Source: Takakia lepidozioides
Lineage: Eukaryota > Streptophyta > Takakiopsida > Takakiales > Takakiaceae
Reading direction: 5' to 3'
Assembly (NCBI GenBank): GCA_030704615.1
Contig: CM060731.1
Span: 71,714,756-71,778,755 of the forward strand
DNA: 64,000 bases
Shown: piece after piece, positions 45,930 to 56,972 of the stretch
How the letters are laid out: every line of letters begins with the position of its first letter
How positions within the stretch are numbered: the stretch's first letter is position 1
Translations under genes and position numbers: made by a program
Notes under the pieces: model-generated
What the model was told of the DNA's origin: nothing
What the model saw: only the letters and a program-made list of their open reading frames with translations
Databases searched by the model: none

Positions 45930-46260
45930 GCCATTTCTGGAAAAATGGCGCCGAATTTCTCTTTTTGGGGCCGAAAACTGGCTAAGTCCCAACATGCACT
46001 GGTACCTGTGTCTGGGAAAATGGCGCCGAATTTCTCTTTTTTTGGCCGAAAACTGGCTAAGTCCCAACATGCACTGGTACCGTGTCTGGAAAAATGGCGC
46101 CGAATTTCTCTTTTTTGGGCCGAAAACTGGCTAAGTCCCAACATGCACTGGTAAAGTGTCTGGAAAAATGGCGCCCAATTTCCCTATTTTGCGCCGAAAA
46201 CTGGCTAAGTCCGAACATGCACTGGAAAAATGGCGCCGAATTACCTGTCATGAGGGGACC
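45930..46260. repeat. 74-bp tandem array near the right end of the MULE
   Basis: TGGCGCCGAATTTC cores start at about 45948, 46022, 46097, 46170 and 46232. Units carry GCCGAAAACTGGCTAAGTCC and AACATGCACTGG. The GGCGCCGAATTTC and GGCTAAGTCCC words are shared with the 32.1-, 36.2- and 40-kb arrays, linking all four to the same element. Confidence 0.88.
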
Positions 46261-46564
46261 TATAGCCGCGGAATTCGGCACCATTTTTCGCCAGAGAGAC
46301 CTATTACCGCGAAATACGTCGCCGTTTTTTCAGGTTACGGACCCTATTACCGCGAAATTCGGCGCCATATTTGCACATGTCGCTGGGAATTGGCATGAGC
46401 GGAAAACAAAATATCATGAGCACAACTGTCAAAACTGCAATTTTCCCTTCAAGGAGCCGAATAATATATTTGTTTTTCCTGACACATTGCATTAAATTAT
46501 TGTTTTTTATTGTTTTTTATTTTCGAAATTTGTACTTCTGCTCATGAAAACCGATTGTCTTACT

Positions 46565-46603
46565 ACTCCGCTCATGCCGCTCATGCTCATGAAATAGCAA
46601 ACC
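46565..46603 (-). repeat. Right terminal repeat of the MULE
   Basis: The reverse complement reads GGTTTGCTATTTCATGAGCA followed by CATGAGCGG words, matching the left end over GCTATTTCATGAGC. TCCAGTTGA follows directly at 46604-46612. Confidence 0.75.
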
Positions 46604-46612
46604 TCCAGTTGA
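46604..46612. repeat. 9-bp target site duplication, right
   Basis: TCCAGTTGA, identical to 29468-29476. Confidence 0.88.
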
Positions 46613-46960
46613 CCATCTACCCATGCAGGTTTCTTGTAGCTATCCTTCCACAAGGAATCATAGGCAATGTTGTGCTTGAAATGTGGCCCTCTTGGATGAA
46701 TCTGGACCCACACTCTATCCCTGCTCCTTCAGCTATCCATGCTTATTATTATAAATCATGCATACATCTTTGCCTTGCTAGTAGCAACTGACAATAACAG
46801 CCTACATTTGTTCTAGGAAACACCCATCTCAACTTCTCACACTAGTTCCTATGCTCAATTGCATCTGCTACTCTCTATAATCCAACATGCATTCACCTTT
46901 TTGCCACAATTGGCCCACCATTGACTAGGGTCAGAAAAGTATGCAGGCCACAACTCCATG
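46613..46960 (-). pseudogene. OSB-like exon fragment, 5' part (minus copy)
   Basis: The minus strand encodes YFSDPSQWW and GKKVNACW near 46880-46940, then GPHFKHNIAYDSLWK and AWVDGQLE at 46700-46610. These are the two halves of OSB PDF motifs. It is contiguous, through the MULE, with 29476-29166. At its 5' side it joins CACTA element sequence at about 46945-46960, and the same OSB/CACTA joint recurs at 12127-12175, so the joint predates both copies. Confidence 0.6.
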
Positions 46961-47106
46961 ACTGTTTAGGGTTCACTGTCACAAATGAAAGTGTGTTTGT
47001 CAGAATTTTTCCCACCCCAACAGCTCAGTCACTCCCACCCATGCAAGGTACCATGCTGTATCAAGTCTAAACCCTGGAAAAATACATGCAATAGTAGAAA
47101 CCAACT

Positions 47107-48027
47107 CTAGACCATAGCACAACTGGCCTGGTACCTCCCATGTGGAGCTTGCCTCCGCCTTCTACCATTTTGCCTCTGCCTTGCAAGTGCATTCAAGTTG
47201 GCAATGGCCAATTCATCTGCCTCACTCAAAGGAACACAAACAACAAGCTCAGTCATGATGTTATGAGGAATTTCAGGAGGCACCATGCCTACATAAGTGT
47301 CTCCCTCACCCAGTGCCACTTCTGTAATATCGTGAACCACTCGTCGGGATCGAGGGTCCTTGTGAAGGACCACCTTCCAGTTCCCTCGTGAACTTTTTTC
47401 ATCCGAGAAAAAAACTTGCTCCACCTGACTAGGGAATGTCCAGGGCTGCTCCATCCGAGGTAACATGCGACTGAAGTCAACCAAGAGAAAGCCATAATCA
47501 TCTCGTTTCATGGTGGCATTCCAGCCCACCATGTGTGACCTCACCCATCTACACAAGAACAGAATTGGGTGAAGAATTCCGTAATCCAGTTGAATTATTT
47601 CTGTTACAACACCCACATATTCCAATTGGGATAACACTCGTTTGGACATACCTGCTCTGTTTTTGCTTTCCTGATGGAATACTTGAGCAACTCCAGAATC
47701 AAATGTCACCCTGTCTGTGGCGCCAGTCCCATCACGTATTGCTCGAAAGTGATTGCCGTAAGCATACATGGACTTGAAGCCCAAGGACTGTACTGCTGGT
47801 GGTATACATATATGGCATATGTCCAAATCATAGGACTCACCTGAACTCACCTTGCGTTGGACAGCACCTTCAATCCATTCATGGAATGGAGCCAGTAAGC
47901 GCATGTCTGTTGGGTATGGAATTTCTCCATTGTGGTGGTCTTGGTCTTGTCCACAAAGGAATGTTGTTCTGAACTCAGTGCGGGATGCTTCTATGAGTGC
48001 CATCTCCTCTTCATAGGCCCTGTCCAA
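47107..48027 (-). CDS. DUF4216 protein of the CACTA element
   Basis: A 306-codon frame with the DUF4216 region typical of plant En/Spm elements: YGNHFRAIRDG, then GVVTEIIQLDYG and PILFLCRWV, then LLVDFSRM, and finally EQVFFSDEKSSRGNWKVVLH, which matches the conserved QVFYV-D-x(6)W-VV block. In other elements this is either the C-terminal part of the Tnp2 polyprotein or a separate ORF; here it lies 77 bases downstream of the Tnp2 frame and may be a 3' exon of the same gene. The C-terminus (RRRRQAPHGRYQ) is basic and also present in the deletion derivative at 12.3 kb. Confidence 0.82.
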   Translation of the reverse strand: MDRAYEEEMALIEASRTEFRTTFLCGQDQDHHNGEIPYPTDMRLLAPFHEWIEGAVQRKVSSGESYDLDICHICIPPAVQSLGFKSMYAYGNHFRAIRDGTGATDRVTFDSGVAQVFHQESKNRAGMSKRVLSQLEYVGVVTEIIQLDYGILHPILFLCRWVRSHMVGWNATMKRDDYGFLLVDFSRMLPRMEQPWTFPSQVEQVFFSDEKSSRGNWKVVLHKDPRSRRVVHDITEVALGEGDTYVGMVPPEIPHNIMTELVVCVPLSEADELAIANLNALARQRQNGRRRRQAPHGRYQASCAMV

Positions 48028-48103
48028 ATGAGAATTGCAAATTAGGATTACAGCTTATACCATTGGCAGAAATGAAACACACAGGATATGATAAGCAACA
48101 TAC

Positions 48104-50404
48104 TTACTCAAGGAATGGTTTCATGCAATCTGTGTTGTGCAAAATATACTCGTGTGCACTGTCTCGTTCTTGAATGGTGAGGACTCGTACACTTCCCAAT
48201 CCTTGAACCACCTCCCTACTAACTGAGTCTTCTTCATTGGAGTCCCACACCCTTCGGCTTGTAGCATGAAATTCAGCCATATACTCAGTTAGAAACCCTA
48301 GGGCCTCATCCAAAGCATACCCTTCCGCCATGCTCCCTTCAGGTCGGCTCATATTCCTTACATAGCCTTTTAATGTCTTCATATACCGTTCCATAGGATA
48401 CATCCAACGGCTAGACACGGGACCATATACCTCCAATTCGTCCACAAGGTGTACAAGCAAGTGAGTCATGATATCAAAAAATGACGGAGGGAATTCTTTC
48501 TCCAGCAGACACATAGTGATTGCAACATCTTCTTTTAAGGCCGGTAGCTTAGTTGGATTAATGATCTTTGCACACACTTTTTGGAAGACTCGAGAAAGCC
48601 TCATAATTGCCATCCGTGGACCCTTTCCCAATACCCCTCGAATGCAAAGAGGTAAAATCTGCTGCATCATTACATGGTAGTCATGGGTTTTCATTGTAGA
48701 CAGTTTATTGTCAGCCACATGTTTCTGGAATGTGGCAGCATAACCTGTGGGGGCCTTTACTGCAGCCAATGTTTCCAAAAACAACACCTTCTCATCTTCA
48801 GTAAGAACATATGGGGCCAAAGGCTTCACCAAGTTGTTCGGGTGAGAGGGATGGGGTCTCAACCACAAGTGTTCACGAATGACATTGAGTTCCATATCCT
48901 TCCTAGATGTGGCTGTGTCCTTCTCCCCAAGAATGGTTCTCAGCGCATTCTCACACAAATTTTTTTCACAATGCATCACATCCAGTGTGTATCGGATGAG
49001 GAAGTCTTTCCAGTATGGCAATTGGTTCAAAACAGTGACCCGTTTCATGCCATGTTCCTTTGAAGGGTCCTGTTTTCCCCCCTCAGCCCCTCCCATTGCG
49101 AGATACAACTCTCTGGTTTTAGCCCGGTCAAATTGCTCACTTGCAGTGACCACCATAGGAGCTGCTCTATGTTCCACATGTCCATTAAAGTGGGACGAGT
49201 TATTCCTATAGGGATGAACAGCAGGCAAGTATCTCCTATGACCAAGATACAAAACTTTTTTGCATGCCTTCAAGTACCTGGAATCAACATTAGGGCCGCA
49301 AGCTGGGCAGGCCTTGTATCCCCCGTGTGCGCATCCTGCTAGCAACCCATAAGCTGGAAAGTCGTGGATTGACCACATCAAGATGGCCCTCATGCAAAAT
49401 GACTGTTGCCCCACTAGGCTACTTCCATCCAATGCCTCCACACCAACTTCCCACAACAATTTTAGCTCATCCACAAGGGGCTGCAGATAAACATCTGCAT
49501 TGTCATTTCCCACAGATTGTGGTCCAGGAATCAATAAAGCCAACATCGTGAAAAATGGCTTAGTACACAGCCAGGGTGGAAGATTATAGTTTACCAACAT
49601 GACAGGCCAAGTTGACCATTTGTTTGATTTATCACTGTAAGGATTGACACCATCCCATGCGAGACCCAATCGCAGATTTCTGGGGTCCGCTGCAAACTCA
49701 GGCCATTTTTGGTCAATGTGGGCCCAAGCCTTGCTGTCTGCTGGGTGCCTAACCAAGCCATCCAGACTTCGATTCTTAAAGTGCCATGACATTAACTCTG
49801 AGATGGATTTGGCTTTATACATTCGAAGCAGCCTTGGAATGATAGGGAAATGTCGAAGGACCTTACGAGGTACTGGTGTCTTCGTACTCACCACATAACG
49901 ACGTGCCTGACATTTTGGACAAACCTCCAAATTCTGAAGCTCCCTTCTGAACAACACACAGCCTTTCGGACATGCATGTATACTCTCGTAATGAAGCCCG
50001 AGTTCCATTATGAGTTGTTTTGCCTCATAGTGGGACTTTGGCAGGCAATTGTCTGCTGGCAACAGTTGTCTTCCTAACAATGTAAGGAGTTCATCGACAA
50101 AGGTGTTTGACACACCATGGGTTTGACAAGCATTTAACAGCAGTAAGGTAGCAGACAATCGAGAGGAAGAACTCCCTACATATAAAGCCCTGGATGCCTC
50201 GTGCTCAAAACGTAAGGCACTCGCTGCACCACGATCACCATCGCTCTTCAGTCCACCATCAGTCTGCTCTGGCACTCCATCTGTGTCCCATTGGCCCTGT
50301 GTTCCATCTCCCGGTTCCTCATGTGCATCACCAGTTTGCACCCCATTATCTATAGTTGCGAATGTCTCCCGGAGCATTCTAAGCATGTCAAGATTACGAT
50401 CCAA
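48104..50404 (-). CDS. CACTA transposase (Tnp2 domain + DUF4218)
   Basis: An uninterrupted 766-codon frame. A zinc-ribbon (ACPKGCVLFRRE to CPKCQARRY, near residues 150-180) leads to the Tnp2 domain: LGLAWDGVNPYSD, then LALLIPGPQSVGNDNADVYL, then ILMWSIHDFPAYG, then LPYWKDFLIRYTLDVMHCEK. DUF4218 follows: FPPSFFDIMTHLLVHLVDE, GPVSSRWMYPMERYMKTLKG and YVRNMSRPEGSMAEGY. The Asp residues of DGVNP and LDVMH fit the family catalytic core. This enzyme moves the element by cut and paste. The N-terminal Transpos_assoc domain is on a separate upstream exon (50653-50916). Absence of stops suggests the copy is young or still active. Confidence 0.92.
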   Translation of the reverse strand: MDRNLDMLRMLRETFATIDNGVQTGDAHEEPGDGTQGQWDTDGVPEQTDGGLKSDGDRGAASALRFEHEASRALYVGSSSSRLSATLLLLNACQTHGVSNTFVDELLTLLGRQLLPADNCLPKSHYEAKQLIMELGLHYESIHACPKGCVLFRRELQNLEVCPKCQARRYVVSTKTPVPRKVLRHFPIIPRLLRMYKAKSISELMSWHFKNRSLDGLVRHPADSKAWAHIDQKWPEFAADPRNLRLGLAWDGVNPYSDKSNKWSTWPVMLVNYNLPPWLCTKPFFTMLALLIPGPQSVGNDNADVYLQPLVDELKLLWEVGVEALDGSSLVGQQSFCMRAILMWSIHDFPAYGLLAGCAHGGYKACPACGPNVDSRYLKACKKVLYLGHRRYLPAVHPYRNNSSHFNGHVEHRAAPMVVTASEQFDRAKTRELYLAMGGAEGGKQDPSKEHGMKRVTVLNQLPYWKDFLIRYTLDVMHCEKNLCENALRTILGEKDTATSRKDMELNVIREHLWLRPHPSHPNNLVKPLAPYVLTEDEKVLFLETLAAVKAPTGYAATFQKHVADNKLSTMKTHDYHVMMQQILPLCIRGVLGKGPRMAIMRLSRVFQKVCAKIINPTKLPALKEDVAITMCLLEKEFPPSFFDIMTHLLVHLVDELEVYGPVSSRWMYPMERYMKTLKGYVRNMSRPEGSMAEGYALDEALGFLTEYMAEFHATSRRVWDSNEEDSVSREVVQGLGSVRVLTIQERDSAHEYILHNTDCMKPFLE

Positions 50405-50652
50405 GGTATCAGGACCACTGCAGGGCTGGTTTCCGTTCTAAACCCCTCATGTTCGTCTCCAGAGTTTTCCTGCTTAGTACATATCAGACGCCACATGTCA
50501 ATCCACTATAAGATGGGGAGTTTTTTCATTTGCAATAGTGGATGTGGAACGTGCCATTATACAGGCACGTGGCAATAGGAAAACGGACATGTACAATACT
50601 CTACACCTTACAACAATACCACTACCAGGAATTTGAACTGTTTCTTATAATT

Positions 50653-50916
50653 TCAAAGTATGCATCTGCAAAGGGAAGAGAATCCAGAGATATGCACCGG
50701 GAGTTCTCGTAAGTTAGGATCTCGCAAGTTCAAAAGCAGATGACGCTTAGCCCGGCCAATGGTTTGCCAGTTCCCACCATGACAGGCATTGCATGGACAT
50801 AGAATTTTCCGAAGACCCAGTCTTCTTGCTCGCGCTTCCTCTAGTTTCCACAATCTGTCATCGTCATGTTCTGCTTGTGTCCGCCTTTGCAATCGATGGG
50901 CAGTAGGAGGGATCAT
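50653..50916 (-). CDS. 5' exon of CACTA transposase (Transpos_assoc domain)
   Basis: Encodes ILCPCNACHGGNWQTIGRAK followed by RHLLLN, the CPCxxC...HL pattern of the transposase-associated domain that precedes Tnp2 in plant CACTA proteins. It lies 250 bases upstream of the main exon on the same strand and should be joined to it by an intron (50652 to about 50405). Its ATG at 50914-50916 lies only 27 bases from the ATG of the divergent gene. Confidence 0.7.
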   Translation of the reverse strand: MIPPTAHRLQRRTQAEHDDDRLWKLEEARARRLGLRKILCPCNACHGGNWQTIGRAKRHLLLNLRDPNLRELPVHISGFSSLCRCIL

Positions 50917-50943
50917 CTTGGCGAGTGAGTGAGACTCGTCAGG

Positions 50944-51580
50944 AAATGGAGACCCAAATAGAGTGTCCAGAAGTTACACCAGGGCGCAAGCCTACAGCGA
51001 GGGAGGTAGAACGAGCAAAGCGTCAAGCGGAGAACAAGGCATTCTTCGCACGACTGAAGATCTACGACATTGCAAAGAGGTCCAAACTTCGGTTTTTTTC
51101 ATATCCCCTACCTAGCCCTAGCCATGAAACCGCATTAAAAGCTCCAAACCTGCAGAGAGGATATGTTAGGGTTTTGCAGCTGCTGACTTTGTCTTTCTTC
51201 TTCTTTGCAGCGTCGAAGAGAGCTTGAGTCGCCCTAAACGCCTCGTTGAGGAAATCCTCAAACACACAGGTCCTCCTCGCCGAAGTCACAGAGTTCAACT
51301 CCTGCACTCTACAATGTCACAACGGGAGAAAGAGGTAGAGCAAGAGGAGGAAGCGCAGGTTCAAGCGGAGTCAGACACAGAGGAGGCACGAGAGCAAGAA
51401 TTGCAGCGAGACCAAGATTATGCCGCACATGAAGACTTCAATGAGACCAGCTCGGAGTCAGAGATGGAAACGATGAAAGAAGCCCCAACAAAGACAAAGC
51501 GCGCAAAGCACCCTGCAAACTCCCCAACCCATCAGCAGGTTTGCGATCTGCACCAAAGTTCTGTCTCCATGTGCATATGA
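50944..51580 (+). CDS. Divergent accessory gene of the CACTA element
   Basis: Exon 1 starts at ATG 50944 and is Arg/Glu/Lys-rich (REVERAKRQAENKAFFARLK). The donor GTCCAAAC after GCAAAGAG and the acceptor TTTGCAG near 51211 join it in frame to the second exon, KSVEESLSRPKRLVEEILKH, and then an acidic coiled-coil-like stretch (SQREKEVEQEEEAQVQAE). The donor is not a perfect consensus. The product is probably a DNA-binding or helper protein comparable to TNPA, but no domain is recognisable. The second exon's 3' half is retained in the deletion derivative at 12.4-12.6 kb. Confidence 0.5.
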
Positions 51581-52060
51581 AAAGGCAGTGAGGGTAAGAA
51601 ACAATTGCAGCAAGGTTGTTGGGCATGAGTCTTGCATATGAATTTGGGTGGGAAAAGGCTCACCTAAATGTCAACTCCAGTTGCCTGCTTTCTGGCTTGG
51701 TCTGGATTGTAATGAGGCCAACAGTTGTGGGGGTCATACTTCTTCTTCAACAAAGCCAGATAGACAATGCAACACTAGAGGCACTTGAAGTCCTTACCCC
51801 TAAACCCTCCAACATCTCTTTGCCAATTCAACTTGTGGACCATGTGCCTTTGTTTTCAGCAATGTGAGTGTTGGTACTCTTATGGTATGCTTGACTCTCC
51901 TTCATGATGGTATATAAATGTTGCCTCTTTTTCCTTTTTCATCTTGAACCCATAAACTGAGAATAGTGGTTTTGACTTGGTGATTGTCTCTCACCAATCC
52001 ATGGACCAAGAAGAAGAACAACATGAACGGTAGTGACAAGCCACTTTGTCTAACTTCATT
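51581..52060. other. No recognised gene
   Basis: Between the CACTA accessory gene and the LINE remnant. Only short frames, with no repeat or motif I can support. Confidence 0.35.
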
Positions 52061-52064
52061 TTCA

Positions 52065-52275
52065 TCATAGAGAGAGAGATTGTACTCATAAGACGTTGTT
52101 TGCTGTAGCCTTGTGGACATTGACCCCGCGCCCAGTTTGAGCGGGAACAAAAGGGACAGAACCTACCTCTGTCAGGGGCTGACGTTGGTAGTAAGACTTA
52201 CCTTCATATATAGAATTAATTCGGGTTTTCCAGATATCCTCTAGAAATCCTTCTTGTATAGATTGACAATGACGC
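52065..52275. repeat. Direct repeat flanking the LINE remnant (left copy)
   Basis: Starts with a GAGAGAGA tract, then GTAGCCTTGTGG, then AGCGGGAAC-AAAGGGACAGA and a TTTTCCAGAT word. The same order, at roughly two-thirds identity by eye, recurs at 53714-53920. A third, short copy of the first 50 bases is at 63110-63165. Confidence 0.6.
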
Positions 52276-52313
52276 CCTGTCACCAGCGAAAGGGATCGTT
52301 TCAGTCTTCTAGA

Positions 52314-52571
52314 TCAGGTTAAAGAGGAGAAGTAGGGATTGAATTCTGTCTTGAAGTTGATGGATTGAACCGTCTCTGCCAACGCCTGATTTATGTTGAC
52401 AACCCGCATGGGATCGCTACCGTGCTTGATAAGCTTGTTGACAATACCATCAGGTCCACCAGCTTTATATCCATTTAAATGTTCAATTGCTTCCACAATC
52501 TCAGAAGGACTAATGGGAGCGTTATAAGCCATTGAAATATACTCCAGTTCATCAGGGCTGTTTTGCATCAT
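52314..52571 (-). pseudogene. LINE reverse transcriptase, N-terminal fragment
   Basis: The minus frame encodes ISPSEIVEAIEHLNGYKAGG directly followed by PDGIVNKLIKHG, the invariant start of non-LTR retrotransposon RT domains. It then stops near 52314. No palm motif (YxDD) is visible further down, so the element is 3'-truncated. It is separated from the endonuclease frame by a short frameshifted stretch. Confidence 0.75.
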
Positions 52572-52636
52572 AGGAACAGTTTTTCCAACTGTGTCCCTCC
52601 ATTCAGTAGAAGACCCCTCATTGTTAGACCTAGAAG

Positions 52637-53686
52637 TTATGCCAAGGATACTGTAGTTTCAAAGGTTTTGACAATGTCAACCGATGAAGTCACCACTGCA
52701 CCTTTAGTAGTCTTCAGCGCTTGTTCTTGCTGACCATTTTTCGGCTTGTACAAATGTTGAAGGGCCAACCAGAATTTCTTGTCATTACCACCATGGTGGT
52801 TTGAGTTTATTTCACTGTATAACTTGTCCCAGTATAATTTCTTCTGAGACCTAACAAGCTGTTTGATATCTTTACGGAGCTGGTAGTACCTCGCCCACAA
52901 TTCTCTGTTGGTTTCCAAATTGCAGCACTCTTTATAGAGGGCTCGTCTCTCAGCTATCTTGAGTTTAATCTCATTGGTCCACCAATTAACAGCTCTACCA
53001 TAGACAATTAGTTTCATCCCAATGATCTTGTCAACCACGGAGGAAACGAAACTCTCCCAAGAGTCCCCTGCTCTTTCGACTTCATTTCTTGCGTTATCAG
53101 AGCGAGACTGAAGTTCTTGGAGTGATTGGACAAAATAAGGGAGAGCCTCTTGCAAGGGCTGGACATACTCAGCCTTGACCTCCTCATTATGGAGTTTTTC
53201 TATGCGCCACTTCCGAATCGAATGTTTCACATATCTCTTGGTGTTGGGAAAACACCTTTTGATCTCATTCCAAACCAGGAAATGGTCAGAGGTACCAATA
53301 TCAGTTCTGTCGATCAACACATTGGCACACTGGGGGAACAAATTTTTGTCCATTATGATATAATCCACAATGGAACGTTCCCCAGTTTGGGATTTCTCAC
53401 GAGTCCACTGCACTTGGTCACCTCTTGTCCTGTTATTCAAGGTCAAAAGCTGAAGATCTTCTAGACAATTAATTAACCGTCTGCCATTAGAATTCAGTTC
53501 GTCCTCACCAAAAGGTCCAATGATATCGTCCTGATGGAGCCCTTTGCCCACCCGGGCATTGAAGTCACCCAATAGCACCACCTGACCTTTGGCAAGGAAC
53601 GAAGCACAGTCCAGCTTTACATCTTCGAAGGCTTTGTCTGCATCAGCACAAAGCGTCCCCTCTGTGGGCATGTAAACACAACCCAC
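52637..53686 (-). pseudogene. LINE AP-endonuclease C-terminal half and linker
   Basis: The frame starts inside an apurinic-like endonuclease: GCVYMPTEG, then QVVLLGDFNARVG, then RSIVDYIIMD, and DIGTSDHFLVW with the catalytic SDH. A 200-residue linker rich in Arg and Trp follows (LYKECCNLETNRELWARYYQ, RSQKKLYWDKLYSEIN), as in L1-type plant and animal LINEs. The endonuclease N-terminus (with the catalytic Asn and Glu) is missing because the frame enters the GA repeat at 53714-53761, so the copy is 5'- and 3'-truncated. This enzyme would nick target DNA for retrotransposition. Confidence 0.85.
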
Positions 53687-53699
53687 AAAGAGGTCCTTC

Positions 53700-53712
53700 G
53701 TCCTCGAGACTT

Positions 53713-53765
<53 letters not shown>

Positions 53766-53920
53766 GTGCACTCCTGAGAAGTTGCTTATCATAGCCTTGT
53801 GGCCACAGACCTTGCCCGTGCCCAGCAGAACAAGAGGGAACAGACATGAGGGGCTCACTCCAGTAGTAGGACTTACCGTGTTATAAACATTAGTTCAGGC
53901 TTTCCAGATTCCTTTTAGAA
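53700..53920. repeat. Direct repeat flanking the LINE remnant (right copy), with (GA)n
   Basis: A (GA)n microsatellite of about 48 bases (53714-53761) is followed by ATAGCCTTGTGG, AGAACAAGAGGGAACAGACA and a TTTCCAGATTCC word, in the same order as 52065-52275. Confidence 0.65.
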
Positions 53921-54250
53921 AGCCCTTCACACAAGCATCAATATGTTGTATGTGGGCTACCAAGCAATGAGACCCCAACAAGGCCACCGCTTTAGACTCA
54001 GCCTTGAGATATTGAAAGTTGGTGAACAGAGGTGTAGGGACTATGTTCTTGATGGTCCTGAAGAGGGTCGCTCTCTGATGAGAATACCCCGGACTTGTAT
54101 CAGAAAATGGACATTGTCTTCAGGCCACCCACACCAGTGAGCATTGACAATCTCCCTTTCCTCTCTGCATCTGTTTATTGTTCAAAGGTAGACTCCCCAT
54201 CCTGAGGTAAAATTTTCAGTCTAGTGCCAAGGGTAGGTCTGCCCTTCAGA
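53921..54250. other. No recognised gene
   Basis: Between the LINE remnant and the reductase 3' exons. No supported feature. Confidence 0.35.
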
Positions 54251-54256
54251 TCATCC

Positions 54257-56063
<1,807 letters not shown>

Positions 56064-56305
56064 TCAGGTCCAGAACCATATGTACATACAAAATGTCGTC
56101 TAGAAGCAACATTTGACCCATTCTGTGGCAAGTAACGATTTTTCCCTGCTAAGAACTATCACCAAGCTGATGCATACATGCTATACCTCACTTCTCAAGC
56201 TTTCAAAAATTCAGGAAAATTTCGCTCGAGACACCAATTTTCTCTCGTAGTCCTGAATACCGAGGTACTATGATCAACAAGTAATAGACGACCCAGCTTA
56301 CAGTG

Positions 56306-56972
56306 ATGGGTGGGAAAGGTCTTGCAGGCCAGCGAGGGCGAAACAAGGAGGTGATCGTGGCGTCGTATCCAAATGGATTGGTGAAGGAAGAGCAGGAGAG
56401 CGAGCTGGATCTGACAGTCAAGGAAGGCTCAGACAACGTACTATTGAAGGTTTTGTACCTGTCGTTGGACCCTTACCTTCGAACGCTCATGCAAGAAACG
56501 AAAGCTACAGCCTTCCGACCCTTGGAGTTGGGCAAGGTCCGTGCGTCCCTCCCCTTCTGCAATTTCTCCCCTAGAGGTATATGTGGACCATGTCCAATGT
56601 AGCTCAAGTGTAGTCCAAAGAGGAACGGAAGAGGGTCAGTACAGTGAGAGAATGTGGCGAATTACAGGAATAATGAAAGATGATGGCCAAGGGAGAGTAA
56701 TCTGAGAATTTTTTGTGTCGTTTCATGGAGCGTAGTGTTACAGTTGGTGATGATAGAAAATTTGAAATCTTTCAGGATCTTGTCATGGATGGAGCCACTT
56801 GTTTCGAGCGGGATAGCAAAGGTTATTTCTTCCGACAATCCCAAGTTCAAGGTCGGTGATTTTGTGGGAGGTCTGATGGCATTTCGAGAGTATTCACTTG
56901 CTGTGGGGGGAGAAGGCCTTCAGAAAGTTGACCCCGATTTGGCGCCTTTGTCCTACTATCTCGGTGTCCTTG
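56306..56972 (+). pseudogene. NADP-dependent alkenal double-bond reductase, exons 1-2 (inverted)
   Basis: Exon 1 (56306-56536) starts at ATGGGTGGG and encodes EVIVASYPNGLVKEEQ, then LLKVLYLSLDPYLRTLM, the substrate-side N-terminal motif of alkenal reductases, ending at a GTCCGT donor. Exon 2 (56795-56972) is best begun after GGATGGAG, giving LGK-PLVSSGIAKVISSDNP and KFKVGDFVGG, and ends YYLGVLG at GTAAGC. The phase at its end (one base of a Gly codon) fits the start of the minus-strand exon at 56032, so the two halves were once one gene. No plus-strand exons 3-6 are visible to 57.5 kb. Confidence 0.8.

Larger units (their letters stand above)
29477..46603. mobile_element. 17.1-kb MULE-type transposon carrying a ParB/methyltransferase-like gene
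   Basis: The element is bounded by 9-bp duplications (TCCAGTTGA). Its termini share GCTATTTCATGAGC followed by CATGAGCGG repeats in inverted orientation. Removing it restores an OSB-like sequence that exists uninterrupted at 25.2 kb. Inside, a MULE/SWIM transposase runs rightward (42525-45781) and a ParB plus beta-class methyltransferase-like gene runs leftward (39497-33817). The left 4.1 kb is tandemly duplicated, including the terminus. Arrays with a shared GGCGCCGAATTTCC core lie between the genes, near the right end and in one intron of the left gene. The transposase family and duplication length fit MULEs. Carriage of a ParB/methylase-like gene is, to my knowledge, unusual. Confidence 0.82.
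46945..51580 (-). mobile_element. CACTA (En/Spm) element, autonomous-type
   Basis: Contains a Tnp2/DUF4218 transposase with a Transpos_assoc exon, a DUF4216 protein downstream on the same strand, and a divergent accessory gene at its 5' side. Its outer limits are inferred from where similarity to the deletion derivative at 12127-12592 begins and ends. No CACTA terminal repeats were found at these limits, so the true ends may lie further out or be lost. Confidence 0.7.
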
